Origin: Marisa cornuarietis
Lineage: Eukaryota; Mollusca; Gastropoda; Architaenioglossa; Ampullariidae
Reading direction: 5' to 3'
NCBI GenBank assembly: GCA_004794655.1
Contig: SMMW01000001.1
Coordinates: 2,564,501-2,628,500, forward strand
Length of the DNA: 64,000 nucleotides
In this document: positions 1 through 12,850 of the stretch, one piece after another
Layout: the number at the start of each line of letters is the position of its first letter
How positions within the stretch are numbered: the stretch's first letter is position 1
Notes under the pieces: model-generated
Seen by the model: the letters and a program-made list of their open reading frames with translations, nothing else
The model's database searches: none
Told to the model about the DNA's origin: nothing
Program-made: the position numbers and the translations under genes

Positions 1-1345
1 GGCACAGGCATATTCATGCATACACGAGCTCTTGATTTAATTAACAAACAGTTCGTCTAGCAGCGATGTCGGCAGCAGAGCGAGTTGCTGTCAGTACGCA
101 CCGCTGAGCAGTTGTACAAAGCAAAGCCCGTAGGCCTGCAAGCTGAGAACTTTTTACTGGCACCTCCGCCAAGACAAGCAGCCAGAAGCTTCAGGCCCAG
201 AGTTCCTGGGACTCTTTACTCACCTGTTTGGAATCTTGATGCTCAAACCAGAAAAAAGTCTAGATTATTAAAAAAAAACACAAACTCAGAAGACTTACGT
301 TTTGTTGTACAGCGTTGGGCGCGGGTATTCAACTACCTGTTCCATCTAGACAGCAAAAGTTATCTCTTTTTTTTTTATCTACGAAAGACATTTTTGAAGA
401 TTAACTGTGTCTGTGTAGCGAACTTAATGGCATTTCGTGACGAAGTTTTCCTGTGCTAAGAGGTTTTCCTGATCATTTCTCAGCGCGCCATTTTCCTTGC
501 ACGTCACCAAGGGACAACTGATTTTTGTACGTTATTTTCAAAACAGACGATTTTCCTTGAAATTTATTGCATTTTGAAAGCATAATGGTTTTGTAGCACG
601 GAGAGTTCTTCGATTTAGAGAACTTGGAAACAAGAAATGCACAGGGAAGAGAAAAAGAAGATATAGTAGAATACACATTGCAATTTCCTTTTTTTTCTTT
701 TTGGCTCTTTAGCAAGAACAGAGTACGGGAGAAATCTGAACCCTACTGATGTATGTTTGGTTTGCTCGTCTTTAGTACGACTGCAGCGTGACCCGTGCTG
801 ATCTCACCCACAAATGGCAGGTGATTGTGCGAACAAAAAAAAGTGGCATTGTTGGCACTGTCCTCGTGTTTCGTACTGCAGTTGTGTTGCTTGTACATAG
901 TCCTCGCCTGGGGGTCTGGCGGCATTTTTAGGAGCACTAGGACTTGACTGGCACCCTCAAGACGCCCCTCTGTCTATCTGCCAGCTTTCCCTTACTATGC
1001 CTTAGGAGCTGGAGAGTTTATGGATCGTTGATCGACCTTGTAGAGATACATGTATGGCTGTGCATGCAGACGTCTGTTACGATGTATAATGTTCGGGTGC
1101 CAGACTATTTCTTTTACTCCAAATTATTTTAATAATATAATCAACTCATTTTTCTTTTTTCGCCCATTCTCTCTGTCTGCCTCTCTGCTTCTTCCTGTCA
1201 TCCGTGATATAACCTTAGTTGCTGGCACGGCGTTAAACATAACCAACCAACCGCTTCCTGCCGTCTATGTGTGGGTGACTAAAAACAAATATCTCGATAG
1301 TAGGCACGCAGGAGCATCAGGATTTGTGCGGGATGTAGCAACCAG

Positions 1346-1606
1346 GGGCCAGTTGCACAACACGTTTCTAAGCCTTAAAACTGTTCTAAAGAAGCAAAAT
1401 CTCTTCTTAGCCATTGTGATGCATTGCAGAAAAACATTAAAAAATGTACTGACAGGACGAAAGTCAGACTTAAACAACTTTATCTTACTTGAAGCAGTCT
1501 TAGTTTTAAAAATTCTAAAATTGCGGCGTGCACTTTAAACTAATTATCTAAAAAGAGTTAAGGTCTAAAAGTGTTTAAAATTAGAAATGTGTTGTGCAAC
1601 TGGCCC
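1346..1606. mobile_element. 261-bp MITE-like inverted-repeat element
   Basis: The ends are GGGCCAGTTGCACAACACG and its near-perfect reverse complement GTGTTGTGCAACTGGCCC, extended by RTTTCTAA. The interior is AT-rich and has no coding capacity. No clean target-site duplication was found, so the superfamily is not assigned. Confidence 0.7.
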
Positions 1607-2168
1607 TAGGAATTTATTCATGCTGTGGCATCGGGATTTATGCCTGATGTAGTACAAGGATTCATGCGTGCGCATTTTATTTGCTTGTGTTGTTAAAATT
1701 AAACCCCACTGCAAAAAGAGGGTAGTAAGCCACAAAGCACGCTACATTGAAAGGGTGGTCCCAAACCTTTGTCTTTTGTAATATACTGCGTTAACGTAAA
1801 TAACACGTTTGTCAAAACAGAATTCTCTTCTGTAATAATTGAATGTTCTCATGTTTGGTATTTAAACAAGAGCAACGTATTTTGATTCAGCATTGTCTTA
1901 ATTAATAGCAATTACTGGCTAAAACTTATGTTTTATTTGTCTTCTACAAAACGAACAAGTCTTTTAACTGAGGGAGATCGTTAGCAGGGGGACTGGTGGT
2001 TTGTCCTGTCTCCAGCAACTGTCATCACGACACTCCTAAAATTTGACCAAATAATAATACGTGCCAGTTCAAAGCGAGAAGCTATGTACAGCATTCTTAA
2101 GCAGATTTCCTCGTTAAATTATAGAATTTTTATTGTTGAAAAAATGTTTTTATTTAGGGTAGATTCAT

Positions 2169-2380
2169 TCATTCATTCATTGACTGGTACCGATCATTAG
2201 GGGAGCACATTGATAGGCACAGTAGCTGAGAAGGCCCACTACTCATGTCTGTCTTGGGCGATGGTGAGCCGTTGCCAGCGACCATGACTTCGATCATGTC
2301 GTCTGCAAAGCCTAGGTTGCAACTCGGCCTCTCATCGATGGAAGATGAAGCGCTCAGACTACGATTTAGTCGAAACATTT
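2169..2380 (-). mobile_element. Reverse-transcriptase relic with FADD motif
   Basis: The reverse strand reads SSIDERPSCNLGFADDMIEVM, which resembles the palm region of non-LTR reverse transcriptases (GGRPI-NLRFADD-) with a drifted sequence. Only about 200 nt are recognisable, so it is a dead fragment. It may share an origin with the relic at 50.9 kb. Confidence 0.45.
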
Positions 2381-3189
2381 TTCTTTTGTTTGTTTTGGTT
2401 TGTCATCAATCTCTGAAACCTTTCTCGTTTAGTGTCGTTTTGGTTTCCCGCGGATTTATGGGGAAATAAGTAGCTCTTCAGCATGAAAATAAACCCCCCA
2501 GAGGTGGCGCAGGTGGTGGGAGCCACCTGTGTATGGCGGCGGAATGGCCATAGTTGATCGTTTTGATACCTGACTGTGTTGGTCTGATATAAACCCAGGT
2601 AAAGACCAAGGTAACAAGCAATAAGAGTTAGATTCCACAGATTTCTGAGACTAGGAAAACACCAAAGTGCTCTTCGGACTTTACTTGTGGAACTCGGTGT
2701 TTCCCCGATCGGTGCTTATAACATGGAAGAAAATGCGAATTGGAACACCTGCACAGCCACTCATTGGGATGTGGAGTCACATGAAGAGCACAGCCACCCA
2801 GTGCAAGACCGTGTGGAAAGCATCGCCCCTCGAGGTGTAGTTCGAAGATTTTCTTTGTCGTGAGGGCTTACTCTTGACTTGGGTGTCTGGCGATGCTTAA
2901 AAGAGTGAAATGATCATATGGTGTCTCCGAAAGATCAAAACAAATTGAAGCTATCCCACACTATTGCAGTTGCAGCTCATTACCAAAGCGAGTTAAAATG
3001 CTGATAGCGTAGAGAGGCACTGAGCGGTCTGTAAATATCACACCTTTGTAGGCCTTTAACTGCCGTGCTTGTTCATGAATTGCCGTGTATTCAAGCCATA
3101 CTCGTACCTGTACATGGACACTGATTTTTCCGTCTCTGATGGAGGGAACCGAGGGGAAAGGGCAATTATGGACTACTACGTGTGAGTGG

Positions 3190-3450
3190 GTATTATATAG
3201 ATTACGTGCTGGCAATTATACACTGGGTGATGGTAAGTATTATAGAAGGAATGCAGGTGGAAATCGTAGACTGGGTGCTAGCAGGTATTATGACGGGATG
3301 AAGGCGGGTGTTGTAGACTAGGTCTGGCAAGTATTTCAGACTGGGTGCAGACAGATATTATAGACTTTGTGCATGTGGGTATTATAGTTGGGGTGCTGGC
3401 GATACTACACGTAAGCTCCATGCGCGTATTGTAGACGGGGTGCGAGGGTG
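3190..3450 (+). repeat. Degenerate minisatellite, roughly 30-bp unit
   Basis: Variants of GGTATTATAGACTGGGTGCTGGC recur about eight times with uneven spacing. The array is decayed and has no coding sense. Confidence 0.65.
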
Positions 3451-5723
3451 AACGTATGTGCGTGCGTGCGTGCGTGCGTGTGTGTTTCTGTCTGTGTGTG
3501 CGTGGTTTTGTGCAGATGCTTACACCCGATGAACTGCACGTGCGTAAGACAGACAACACGTGCATAGCCACAAAGGTGCGTGCACCGCGCGTGATGTATA
3601 TACTTGCCGCACACTTTTCTCTGCCACTCACTGCTCGTAATGTTGCATTCCGACCGACTTCGCAAACACCATCAACATTATCGCCCCTTCCTTCATGTTC
3701 TTCCCATTTTTGTTCACTGCTCATTCGAGTTGCTCATTACTTGATATAGACCTAAAGCCCTCTCTGTTAGGCGTCAAAGCTGGATACAAATTCTGCATTC
3801 CCTATTTTGCCTGTTAAGAAAATATAAACGGATCAAAGAAAAGAAAGTTAATATCTTAAACAAATTTCACTCGATAGCTCCATTTTAAACCAGCGAAATT
3901 TTATTGTGGCAAATGGAGAAATCTACATAGAATGTGATGATTATAAGTATTAGAGACTGGAGAAATACCAAGAAATAAAATTTGATAAAATGTGATTTTA
4001 TGTAGGGTGAACATTTCGATGAATGTTATAAGAGAAGCTTGTCACAAATCAAAGTTATGAAGTTTCACAAGACTGCTGGAGTGTGAAGAATCCAGTATAA
4101 TCAGATAAAAATGAAAAAAAAGAGTGTATGTCAAGAGAAAATAAAGAAGTCAAACCCGCTTCATAAGACTGAAAGTGAAGAAGCCGGTGGCGGCGGAATG
4201 GCCATAAGGTGAAAAAAATTGCAGCTTGTATTCAGAACTAACATGAGAAACGATTCAGTCGCTGCTTAACGGAGGTAACAGCATTTGGTAAAACATTTGT
4301 AGCACTTGTACAAAAGAGAAATTACTTAAAGGGGGTGGGGTGGGTAATTACGCGTTCAAAGAAAGGGAACAGATCATACAGAAAAGAGATTAGAGCGGGA
4401 TTGGTTACAGTAAAACTAGGGTGAGTGAGAAACTGAAGGAAAGAGCTAGAGATTATCGGAGTGTTACGACCAGAAACAGGCGTAGGTAGGGAGAGAAGAC
4501 TGTTGTAGAGAAAATGAGAAAACGTTGAGAATAGTTTTGATCTCCTGCTGTCTCACATATTCAGTTGAAATGAGCTGGACGAAGAGCATAGATCCACCAC
4601 CACCCTGTTTGCGGGATATGGGGTGGGGTGCGGGTTTTGTGCATGCAAAATAGTCACGCATGACGTGACTGCATCTGTCCTTTACAGCACGACAAAAGCA
4701 GCGCTGCATCTTAATCAGTTCGTCCCATCATTTTTGTGTACGTCTGTCAGGTCGGAAAACGAGATCCTATCTAAGCGTTGGGGATGATGGATGGGGGGAT
4801 AGTAAAGGGGGAGCCATCTCCATATGGTGCAAGGCTCTCGAAAGAGCCTCTAGCAGCCCTTCATTCCAAGACCTTGAGTTATAGTTTCCGAAGCTGGAAA
4901 GATCAGAATAAAGCACAACATTCCTTTTTTCAAAGTGTCATCAGCTAAGTTTGGACTGAGGTACATTTATCAGCCATGTCACCCGGAACTCTCTTCGTTG
5001 TGTGAAAATATTTCTTCCGTACTTGCCTTCCCTCTTCCATCCCACTCTGCCTCACTTTTTTTTCCTACCTTCCGTATTCGTGTATGTGTCTTCCCCACAC
5101 CCGCTTTTACATTTTACGAACGTCGTCACGTGTCATCATCACGTGCGTCTGCGAGAGACACGTGACCGCACTCAGATTATGTCCGCTCGCAGTTTTGATC
5201 TGAAGGTGAGCTAGTGCTATGTTTGATGGCGTGTCACTAGCGACGCCACCTGAACGTGATGGAGCAGCAAGAGTGGAGAGGAAGGACTGAACGCCTACCA
5301 GCAGCAAGGTGAAATTTACTGCCTGCAAAGTCGGGGCGCACATATTTCACACAGTGCTTTGAGGCAATGTTGCCATTTTGCATCAGAGGCGGTGCCTGAC
5401 CACCCACCTCCCCTCCCCTCCCCTGGCTCCTTCCCCAACCCCATGTCTACCGAAATCACGACAGAAGCTGATTACGCTGCTACAGTTTCTCACATCACAA
5501 ACGTTGCCGTTGCCTTTTTTTGGTGTTGATGTTGTGGGAAAACATGGTGGATGTTGTTGGTGGTGTTGGACTCGTAGCTACAAGTTAAGCAGTCATCACG
5601 TGACCTTTAATGGTAACTGGCGCTCCGTGCAAGCTCTTCCTTTCGATGCGACCTTTGACCGCTTGCAGCTTCTCCTTTCAATCTTACGACGCATCGAGTT
5701 GGTCTTTTATGTAGAGCTGACGT

Positions 5724-5755
<32 letters not shown>

Positions 5756-5771
5756 AAACAGATCTTTGTAA

Positions 5772-5834
<63 letters not shown>
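5724..5834 (+). repeat. Two (CA)n microsatellites
   Basis: (CA)n at 5724-5752 and 5773-5834 are separated by 20 bp of unique sequence. Confidence 0.95.
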
Positions 5835-5837
<3 letters not shown>

Positions 5838-6988
5838 TGCTGACGTTATACATAGACCTATGTAATCCTATATATGAAAACGGCATTAACGGCAAAACGA
5901 GTGAAGCCCTAATCAGCGATCAGGGATTTTTTTCCAAGAACTGTGGTAATACAACTGCCTTAGCCAACTTCCAAATCAGGAGAAAAGTTCTGAGGCACTC
6001 TCTTACATTAAGACAGTGACTCCAAAGGTGGGGTGTCAAAAGGGCCACTCCCATTATAATCACAAGACGGGAAGATCAAGCAGTGCGAAGCATCAACGTA
6101 CATCTTCGAATCATGACGCTTTTGCTTCCACTAATAATGCATATAGTCATTAACACTAAATAATTATTAGCAATATAGTCGTTTACAATGCCATCGAAGG
6201 GTAGCACCCAGTTTGACCCGATCTCAGCCACATCGACGGCTACGGTCAGCAGCACTAACGGACATGAAGACTGGTCTGAGAGAGCAGTTCTTTATTCCTT
6301 CTGACAGGAAACCAGCTGTTACAAGCCCTTACAATTACACCGCTTACCTGGGCTGCCAATTATCCGCGTGCTGTTCTGCAATATATTTATGCCGTTTAAT
6401 TATTTGAGGCTGACTGGCGGTAGAGGCTGACAGGAAGCAGGGAGAGTTATCGGAACTTTAGAGACGATGCCAGCTGGGAGGCTCGCAGGTGTTCGTACCT
6501 GTGATGACGAGTTGGGTGCGTCGCTCTGTTTTTCCTTTCGCAACACCACATGAGTCGGAAATGCAAGTGTTCCACTGAGACTTCCAAAAAAAAAATGTAA
6601 AGAAACATTATGCTCATGAGCCGCGCGAAAGTTTTTGACAGCAAATTTCTAGGATTGGAGTGTGTTATATGAGGAAAGTGTTTTAATGGATTCGTAGAAT
6701 TAGCCGCCCTTTTACTCACCTTTTCAACCTCAATGCCATTTCGAAGTTGTGTGCGCTATTGCGGCTAAACTTTTCAGTTTGAAAATAATCGATCTGATTT
6801 ATCCATTACTCTGAAGTATCACCTGTGTGTGTGGACAGTGATCCAGTGTTTCAAAACTAGGTTCTCCATCCATTCTTCAGCATTTTTTCTGAGTACGTCT
6901 ACCCCAACCCCAATCCCCTGCCTCAGACTTCGCTCGCTTTCGATTTGACCTTCTTTCATGCTCTCAAATGTTTCTTATCCGGAGATGA

Positions 6989-7061
<73 letters not shown>
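6989..7061 (+). repeat. (GAT)n microsatellite
   Basis: About 24 uninterrupted GAT units. Confidence 0.97.
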
Positions 7062-7792
7062 TGACGTAAAGTTTATGCTTTGTTACATCTAGCCCTCGAT
7101 CTAAAAAATAATTACTGCACTTCATTACTAGAAAACAAAGGCACTAAAGTAATAAGAGGTAAAATTAGATTGCATGTACAAAGATAGCTGTTGATATCTT
7201 ATTGACCGGGAAGTTTTTATTTCGAATAATCAATGCTCCATATGGTATATTTTACCTTTCTTTCTACGGGGTAAGTAATGGCTAAGATTTGTTTACGCTG
7301 AAGGGAATCTGTAAGCGAGTAAAGGCTTTGAATGGTTTTGAAGTTCTGATGAAGACTAAATCCCGTTTTGCTAGAAGTGTGAATGAAGGCTGCTCCACAG
7401 AAACGCTACCTCAGTATTTCAGGCTCGTCTTGAATAAACTGATTCTTGATATGGAAATACTGAAGTGGAGGGACCTTCTTCCCTTTTTTTGGTGGAAAAT
7501 GGTATAGAAAGTCTAGGAGACATTTTGCCTGTTAGTATTTTATAGAGGAACATACTTTTGTTGATTTTTAGTTTGTTAGTAGCAGGACCCATAGCGATCG
7601 GAAATCATGAAGCTATATTTTCATATCTTTGATTGTAGTAGCCCCCGTTTGAGAGAGAAAGAGTGAAGGAAACAACAGGTTAGTAGTAGACTGTGTTTAG
7701 GATTACTGCTCATAGAAAAATGTTTTGTTAACGTAAGTCTGTTTGTTACTGCTTATGTTGCTGCAGCCTCCTCTAATACCTCTTTCATTGCT

Positions 7793-8282
7793 GTGCATGA
7801 GCATCTCTCACAGGTACACTTCGCACAAGCACACAAGTACTTATTTCCTCACTGCACAATACGTCGCAAAGCCTCAAGGATCATGTCTACGTAACTGTAC
7901 ACTGTGCAGGATTATGTTTCACAGGATACATGTGTATATAATTGCATAATGTGCAGGAATATATCGCACAGGATACATATTGTGCACCTAACTGCACACT
8001 GTGCATGAATATTTCACACAGAAACCACGTGTACGTAGCTGCACATTGTTAGGAATATATTGCACAGGTGCTCATGTACTTATTTCCTCACTGTGCAGAA
8101 ACATGTCACACAGGTGCTCGTGCACTTATTTGCACACTGTGCAGGAATATGTCACACAGGTGCTCATGTACTTATTTCCTTACTGTGCAGGAATATGTGA
8201 CACAGGTGCTCATGTACTTATTTCCTTACTGTGCAGAAACATGTCACACAGGTGCTCATGTACTTATTTCCTTACTGTGCAG
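7793..8282 (+). repeat. 46-bp minisatellite abutting the kinase exon and supplying its splice acceptor
   Basis: Successive GCAG positions at 8095, 8141, 8187, 8233 and 8279 are exactly 46 bp apart, giving four near-perfect units. Decayed copies at about the same spacing (near 7906, 7953, 8003 and 8049) run back to about 7793. Each unit contains TACTTATTTCCTTACTGTGCAG followed by GAATATGT or a close variant, which is a pyrimidine stretch plus AG. The final unit runs straight into the kinase exon at 8283, so that exon's 3' splice site is part of the array. The start of each unit after the AG resembles the start of the exon (GAATATGTC versus GAGTACCTC). The array probably arose by duplication of the intron/exon junction. 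Confidence 0.9.
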
Positions 8283-9752
8283 GAGTACCTCGCAGAGAAA
8301 AAGTACGTGCATCGAGATTTGGCGGCGCGCAACGTGTTGTTGCACTACAACAAAGTGGTCAAGGTGTGCGACTTTGGCCTGTCACGTGACATCTTTAACG
8401 ATAACCAGTACAAGAAACTGACCAACGGCAAGCTGCCGCTCAAGTGGATGGCCATCGAGTCCCTCAGAGACCGCGTGTTCACCACTCAGTCAGATGTGTG
8501 GTCGTTTGGTATTCTCCTGTGGGAGATTGTCACTATGGGTATGTTCCTTTAGACCATTTTCTCTGTGTATGTATTTATGTGAATTTTAAGTCAGCCTTCT
8601 CATCCAAAGTTAGAATAATTATTTTAATGGAAAGCTTACCTTCCGACAAAATTTAAAGAGATGTAAGATTTTTCTTCTTTCCGACCTTATGTTACGTAAT
8701 CTGATGTATTTCTTCATTATTTTTCTCTGCAGGAGCTTCTCCGTACCCTAACATAGCTCTTGCAGACCTATATTACGTATTGTCAAACAACTACAGGATG
8801 GACAAGCCCAGCAATTGCTCTAATGAACTGTAAGTTTTTCTGGTTTTTATATTAGTGTGTTTATATGCTTGATAACTGTTAAACTTTTCTAGATTCAGGC
8901 ATAGTATGATTTTTTTTAAAGAGTAATGCATGTCCTTTATTCGCAAGAAAGGGTTTATTATCAAAGAGCAAATGTAGGCCTTGATTTATAAAGGTCAAAT
9001 TAGTTCCGTCCCTTAGCCAAGGTGCATACTAAAGGGGTTTACTTCCTACAGAGGAGTTGTTTTGACAGCAGATGATGGGGTCTGGTACACAACACGCTTT
9101 TAAGGGTTTCCTGCATGATTAACATGAAGTGGGCAGCTGAGCTCCTTATATTTGATGATTATTTTCACTGACTTCTATTGATAAGCTAGCCGTCTAGCGA
9201 CTGAAGACGTTGTGCCTCTGGTTCCAAGAGGGGAGAGTGTTATTCACGTTCGTGTTTGAAAGGGCAATTGCTGATAGATCATTGATCGAACAAGCAGATT
9301 GCTGTGCCAGAAATCAATCTAACCCCGCCTCCTCTCTTTCCCTTCTACATAGGTACGCCATGATGCGAAGCTGCTGGATGGAAGAGCCTCTGGACCGCCC
9401 CTCCTTCACGGAACTGCGTGAGCAGCTGGAAGAGCTCATGTCGGAGGACAGAGACTACCTTGTTCTGGAGGACATTGACGTCCCGTTGTCTGCTTCCGAA
9501 TCTTCATCCAATCCCACGGTTCCAGAGCTGTTCTCTGGCGAGCTGTGTCCCTCCCCCTCGGCAGTAAAGACTGTGTCGGCTTCCTCGTCTGGATCTGGAT
9601 CTTCAGCCTCGGCCGCGGCGTCTGCAGCGCCCCCCGGTTTCCTCCGACAGGGACCTCCCATACGGAGGCTCCCCATGACGATCGATGTGTGCATTCACCA
9701 GAAATCCACGGAACGCTTAATGCGACCCAGCGAGAGTGACTCCAGCCCTTAG
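8283..9752 (+). CDS. FGFR-like receptor tyrosine kinase, last three coding exons (5' part not found)
   Basis: Coding exons are 8283-8538, 8733-8829 and 9353-9752, joined by GT-AG introns of 194 and 523 nt. All junctions keep the frame (85 codons +1; 2+31 codons+2; 1+133 codons with a TAG stop). The product is the kinase C-lobe and the cytoplasmic tail. It shows the catalytic loop HRDLAARN, the DFG of the activation segment, an activation-loop tyrosine (DNQYKK), KWMAIES in the APE position, the F-helix motif [13 protein letters not shown] and the late motif [28 protein letters not shown] is closest to the FGFR consensus, while DFGLSRD and WMAIES recall RET, so FGFR-like is the best call and RET- or torso-like is possible. 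Introns after TMG and at NEL/Y match FGFR intron positions as I remember them. [10 protein letters not shown] follows the domain, where FGFRs carry a PLC-gamma-binding tyrosine. The tail then becomes Ser/Ala-rich. The glycine loop, VAVK lysine, transmembrane and ectodomain exons were not found in the window. Confidence 0.93.
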
Positions 9753-10504
9753 GAGGATACACAATGAATACGTCATTGGTGGTAGGGACCGGTCGGGGGA
9801 CATCAGGAACAAGAGATGAATATTGTTTTGTTGAGGTTGTGCTGTAATTCTCTACCCACTGGGATCTAATGTACCTTCAGTGATAACAGAAAAACAGGAA
9901 TGGTTGGATTTTGTTATCAGTGGAGAAAGTTTATAGGACTTGCCATTTATTCAAGGATTGTAACAGATTTAAGTGCGGCCAAGGCACTAACATTGACATA
10001 AACTTACACCTGGGCTGCGCTTGTGAGTTATTTATTTCGAAAGTGTGCAGAAAACTTTTTTACAGCAGTATGGTACTCAGTCATGATAAGCTCTTTTTAT
10101 AATCTTTAGAATATTAAGGTTGCCTTGCTTGCCAGCTTCAACGATGGTCAAGCTTTCACTCCTGCCGTGTCGTTACCGAGAACTTTCTATCTATAGTGTG
10201 GAAAAAGTAAGTGGTGACTTCATGTGTTGCTTTACTGATACCAATGAACGGTTTGTATAGAATTCTATCCTGCTCCAAAAAGACCTACCACGCTGATTGA
10301 AATCCCCGGAAGTAATGACTCGGGGCAAAGGATATCTACATCTAAGCCAATGAGCGCTTAGTTTGTTCATGATAACAGAGAATAGTTACACATTCTCTTT
10401 GTTTCGTACATCTTTATGTTTGTATTTTGCACATCTTATGCTTGCGTCTGTATTACAAATGAGCAGGACTGACCTTGAACTCTGCATAGGGATCAGCCCA
10501 GACA

Positions 10505-10510
10505 AATAAA
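10505..10510 (+). terminator. AATAAA polyadenylation signal candidate for the kinase gene
   Basis: A canonical hexamer lies about 750 nt past the kinase stop codon, on the same strand. It would give a 3' UTR of roughly 0.77 kb. It was chosen because it is the first clear AATAAA I see after the stop; usage is not proven. Confidence 0.45.
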
Positions 10511-12766
10511 CCACCTTCAAAAGGCGTCTAACTTCATATTAACAGTTTCTCGTCAATCACTCCGAACAGTGAATTTAGTACTGTCGTCAACAAAGTTTAT
10601 CAGGAACAAAAATCGAATAACGTAAAAACAAAATGCCGCATGAGAACTGCAGAAAAGCCGACAATAAACTTCGATACTGACGTACCAAACTACCTTTGGT
10701 TCCTGTGTCAACGGTAGACTTAACGTCAAGACATTGCCTCGGAAATCGCCTTCATGTCTGTTCAGAAGACAAAAGATATTCAGGAAGCCACGTATTTTCT
10801 GAGTACAACGGATGCTGCAAGCAAAACACACAAGAAAACAGTTTTGGAATCTATGTCTACCCGAAAACAGTGAGACAGCCATTTGGAAAACATTTCATCC
10901 GTGTTTTCAACTTCCAGCAGAGGTATCTCGGGAAGCAGAAAACGTTTTGTGCATTTCCACGAGAAAGGCACATTTAAACAAGAGAGGCGACAATAGAGAA
11001 CAGATTAGGTGTCAAAGTTAGCCAGTGTTTTATTAAAAAGCTAAAACGGTGTAGTTCACTGTATGCTGCCTTTCTCTCCGATGAATATCCTAGGGTGGGA
11101 AAATAACCTTTTGCCGGTTATGTCATAGCTTCTTTGTCTTCATTGCAGCATTTTTGCTTTCAGCCATCAAGATCTCCACCACAACAAACAAAATTGTTCT
11201 TTTGTTTGAATTTTTACGGATTTGCTTAGAGTTTAGGGGCAAATAATCGTCCAGAATCTCTGTTTGAGCATTTTTGAACATCCTGCCCACCAAAAACACT
11301 ATTCCAGATATTTTAAAAAATCTCGTATTTGGTGAATAGAATGCGTGTGATCACCGCTGGCGCTGTTCTGACCACAGAATGGTCTCCTCCAGAGTTTCAG
11401 CGTCCTCTCGTCCCGCCTCGCACCCGTATCAAAGTGGTTTTGTTTTAGCGGGCTTTCCATGGTGACTTTTCCATCACGTCAGTCCCATGCTAAAGATTCA
11501 ACTCTGGGGACCGTCTGCTAACACCCAGCGTTCACCTCACGTCTGAAGCCTGTATACCTAGAGACTTCACGTGCCTGGCCAAGTTCAAAGACCACAGCCG
11601 ATAAAAGTTCTGGTGATCTACATAAACTTCATGATGCGCGCGGACTGATTATTTGCAACATGAGGCTGGCAGGCTGGCAAACTGGTCAGTCAAAATGGTA
11701 GTACATGTAGTTAGCGAAGAGCCGCACAACTGAGAAGGGTGGCTTAGAATGTCGTAGACTGGATAAGCTGCAAGATCACGGGTGGAAAGATTTTTTAACG
11801 AGTTTACAAAGATTACGAAAAAATGTTAAATGATTTAAACTGTAGTGACTCAAACATGTGCTTGCCAATGTGAATTTGTTTTAAATTCTGTTGTATTGTT
11901 TTTGTATATAGTCTGCAACAATAGCGGTTCGCCAGTCTGTTTCTTTTTCACGAATGGCACTGATTCATTCAGACTGTTGAATAATACCAGTGCTACAGAT
12001 AATGCTGATTGAAACGTATAGGACACCGCCATCGAAGTCTCCAAACTGCGCAGTTATGTGCAGGTTTGCCTTATACACAAGTATATTTATTCTTCAATCC
12101 GAGCCGGCTGGTTCCATGAGCTAACTATGAGTGTCATGAGTGCAAAAGAGTGGACACTATTTTCAGGTGATTTAAATTTGCAGGATGCCATGTGCTGCGT
12201 TGACTGCGACTTGGAACGATGTGTTGTGTGATATTTTTTACGTTGACCATATATGTCCATGCTAGGTCCAAATGTTTCTATATATTCTAGACTGGCTACT
12301 CAGAAGTAGACACGTCTTGTGGGTTTGTTCCTAGATATATCGATATATAGCACTGAACGTGTCACGGGTGTATATATATTGTAAGCAGAATATTGCATCT
12401 AATAACTTTCAAGATTTAAGTGCATATTTTTCAGCGTGCCGCAATGAATTTGTTTTATTCTCGGCCAAACAGTTTTAAATTGATGTAGATCTTAATCTTA
12501 GGGGCAATAATTCTCAGAGTACCTCAGCGGGAATCGGAGTATTCATACTTTGCCAACAGCACATCGCTTTTGGTCATATCGGACAGTGATAATTTTCATA
12601 TCATCAAAACACACATCTGCTCTAGTTATTAGACTAGAGTCTTCCTACGCGCATATCAAAACTATTTTTACCTGCTTCATATTGGGCATGAGGTGGTTCA
12701 TATGTTACGGGTTTGTTACATCAACGGCAAAGCAAAGATTTAGCGAAGGTGAGGCCTTGCTTTTCT

Positions 12767-12850
12767 TACATACATACATACATACATTCATACATACATA
12801 CATACATACATACATACATACATACATACATACATACATACATACATACA
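12767..12850 (+). repeat. (TACA)n microsatellite
   Basis: About 21 tetranucleotide units with one TTCA interruption near 12785. Confidence 0.97.

Larger units (their letters stand above)
1..7792. other. Gene-poor left flank
   Basis: Apart from the listed repeats I see no supported gene. I looked for the missing N-lobe exons of the kinase (glycine loop, VAVK, transmembrane segment) and found none by eye. A short direct repeat, GGCGGCGGAATGGCCATA, occurs near 2533 and again near 4188. Confidence 0.6.

Noticed and set aside
5378..6019. 213-codon open frame on the + strand
   Set aside because: Much of it is Thr-His repeat from the two (CA)n tracts, which are open in several frames; the rest has no protein-like pattern or splice support.
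8001..8282. Open frame running into the kinase exon, read as extra N-terminal coding sequence
   Set aside because: The 46-bp repeat is open in more than one frame and carries an acceptor at its end; the residues before EYLAEKK do not resemble a kinase. Kept only as an alternative-splicing possibility.
7793..8282. CRISPR-like regular repeat
   Set aside because: The 46-bp units are head-to-tail without spacers, in a eukaryotic intron; it is a minisatellite.
9436..9762. Reverse-strand frames over the kinase tail
   Set aside because: Antisense shadow of the GC-rich last coding exon.
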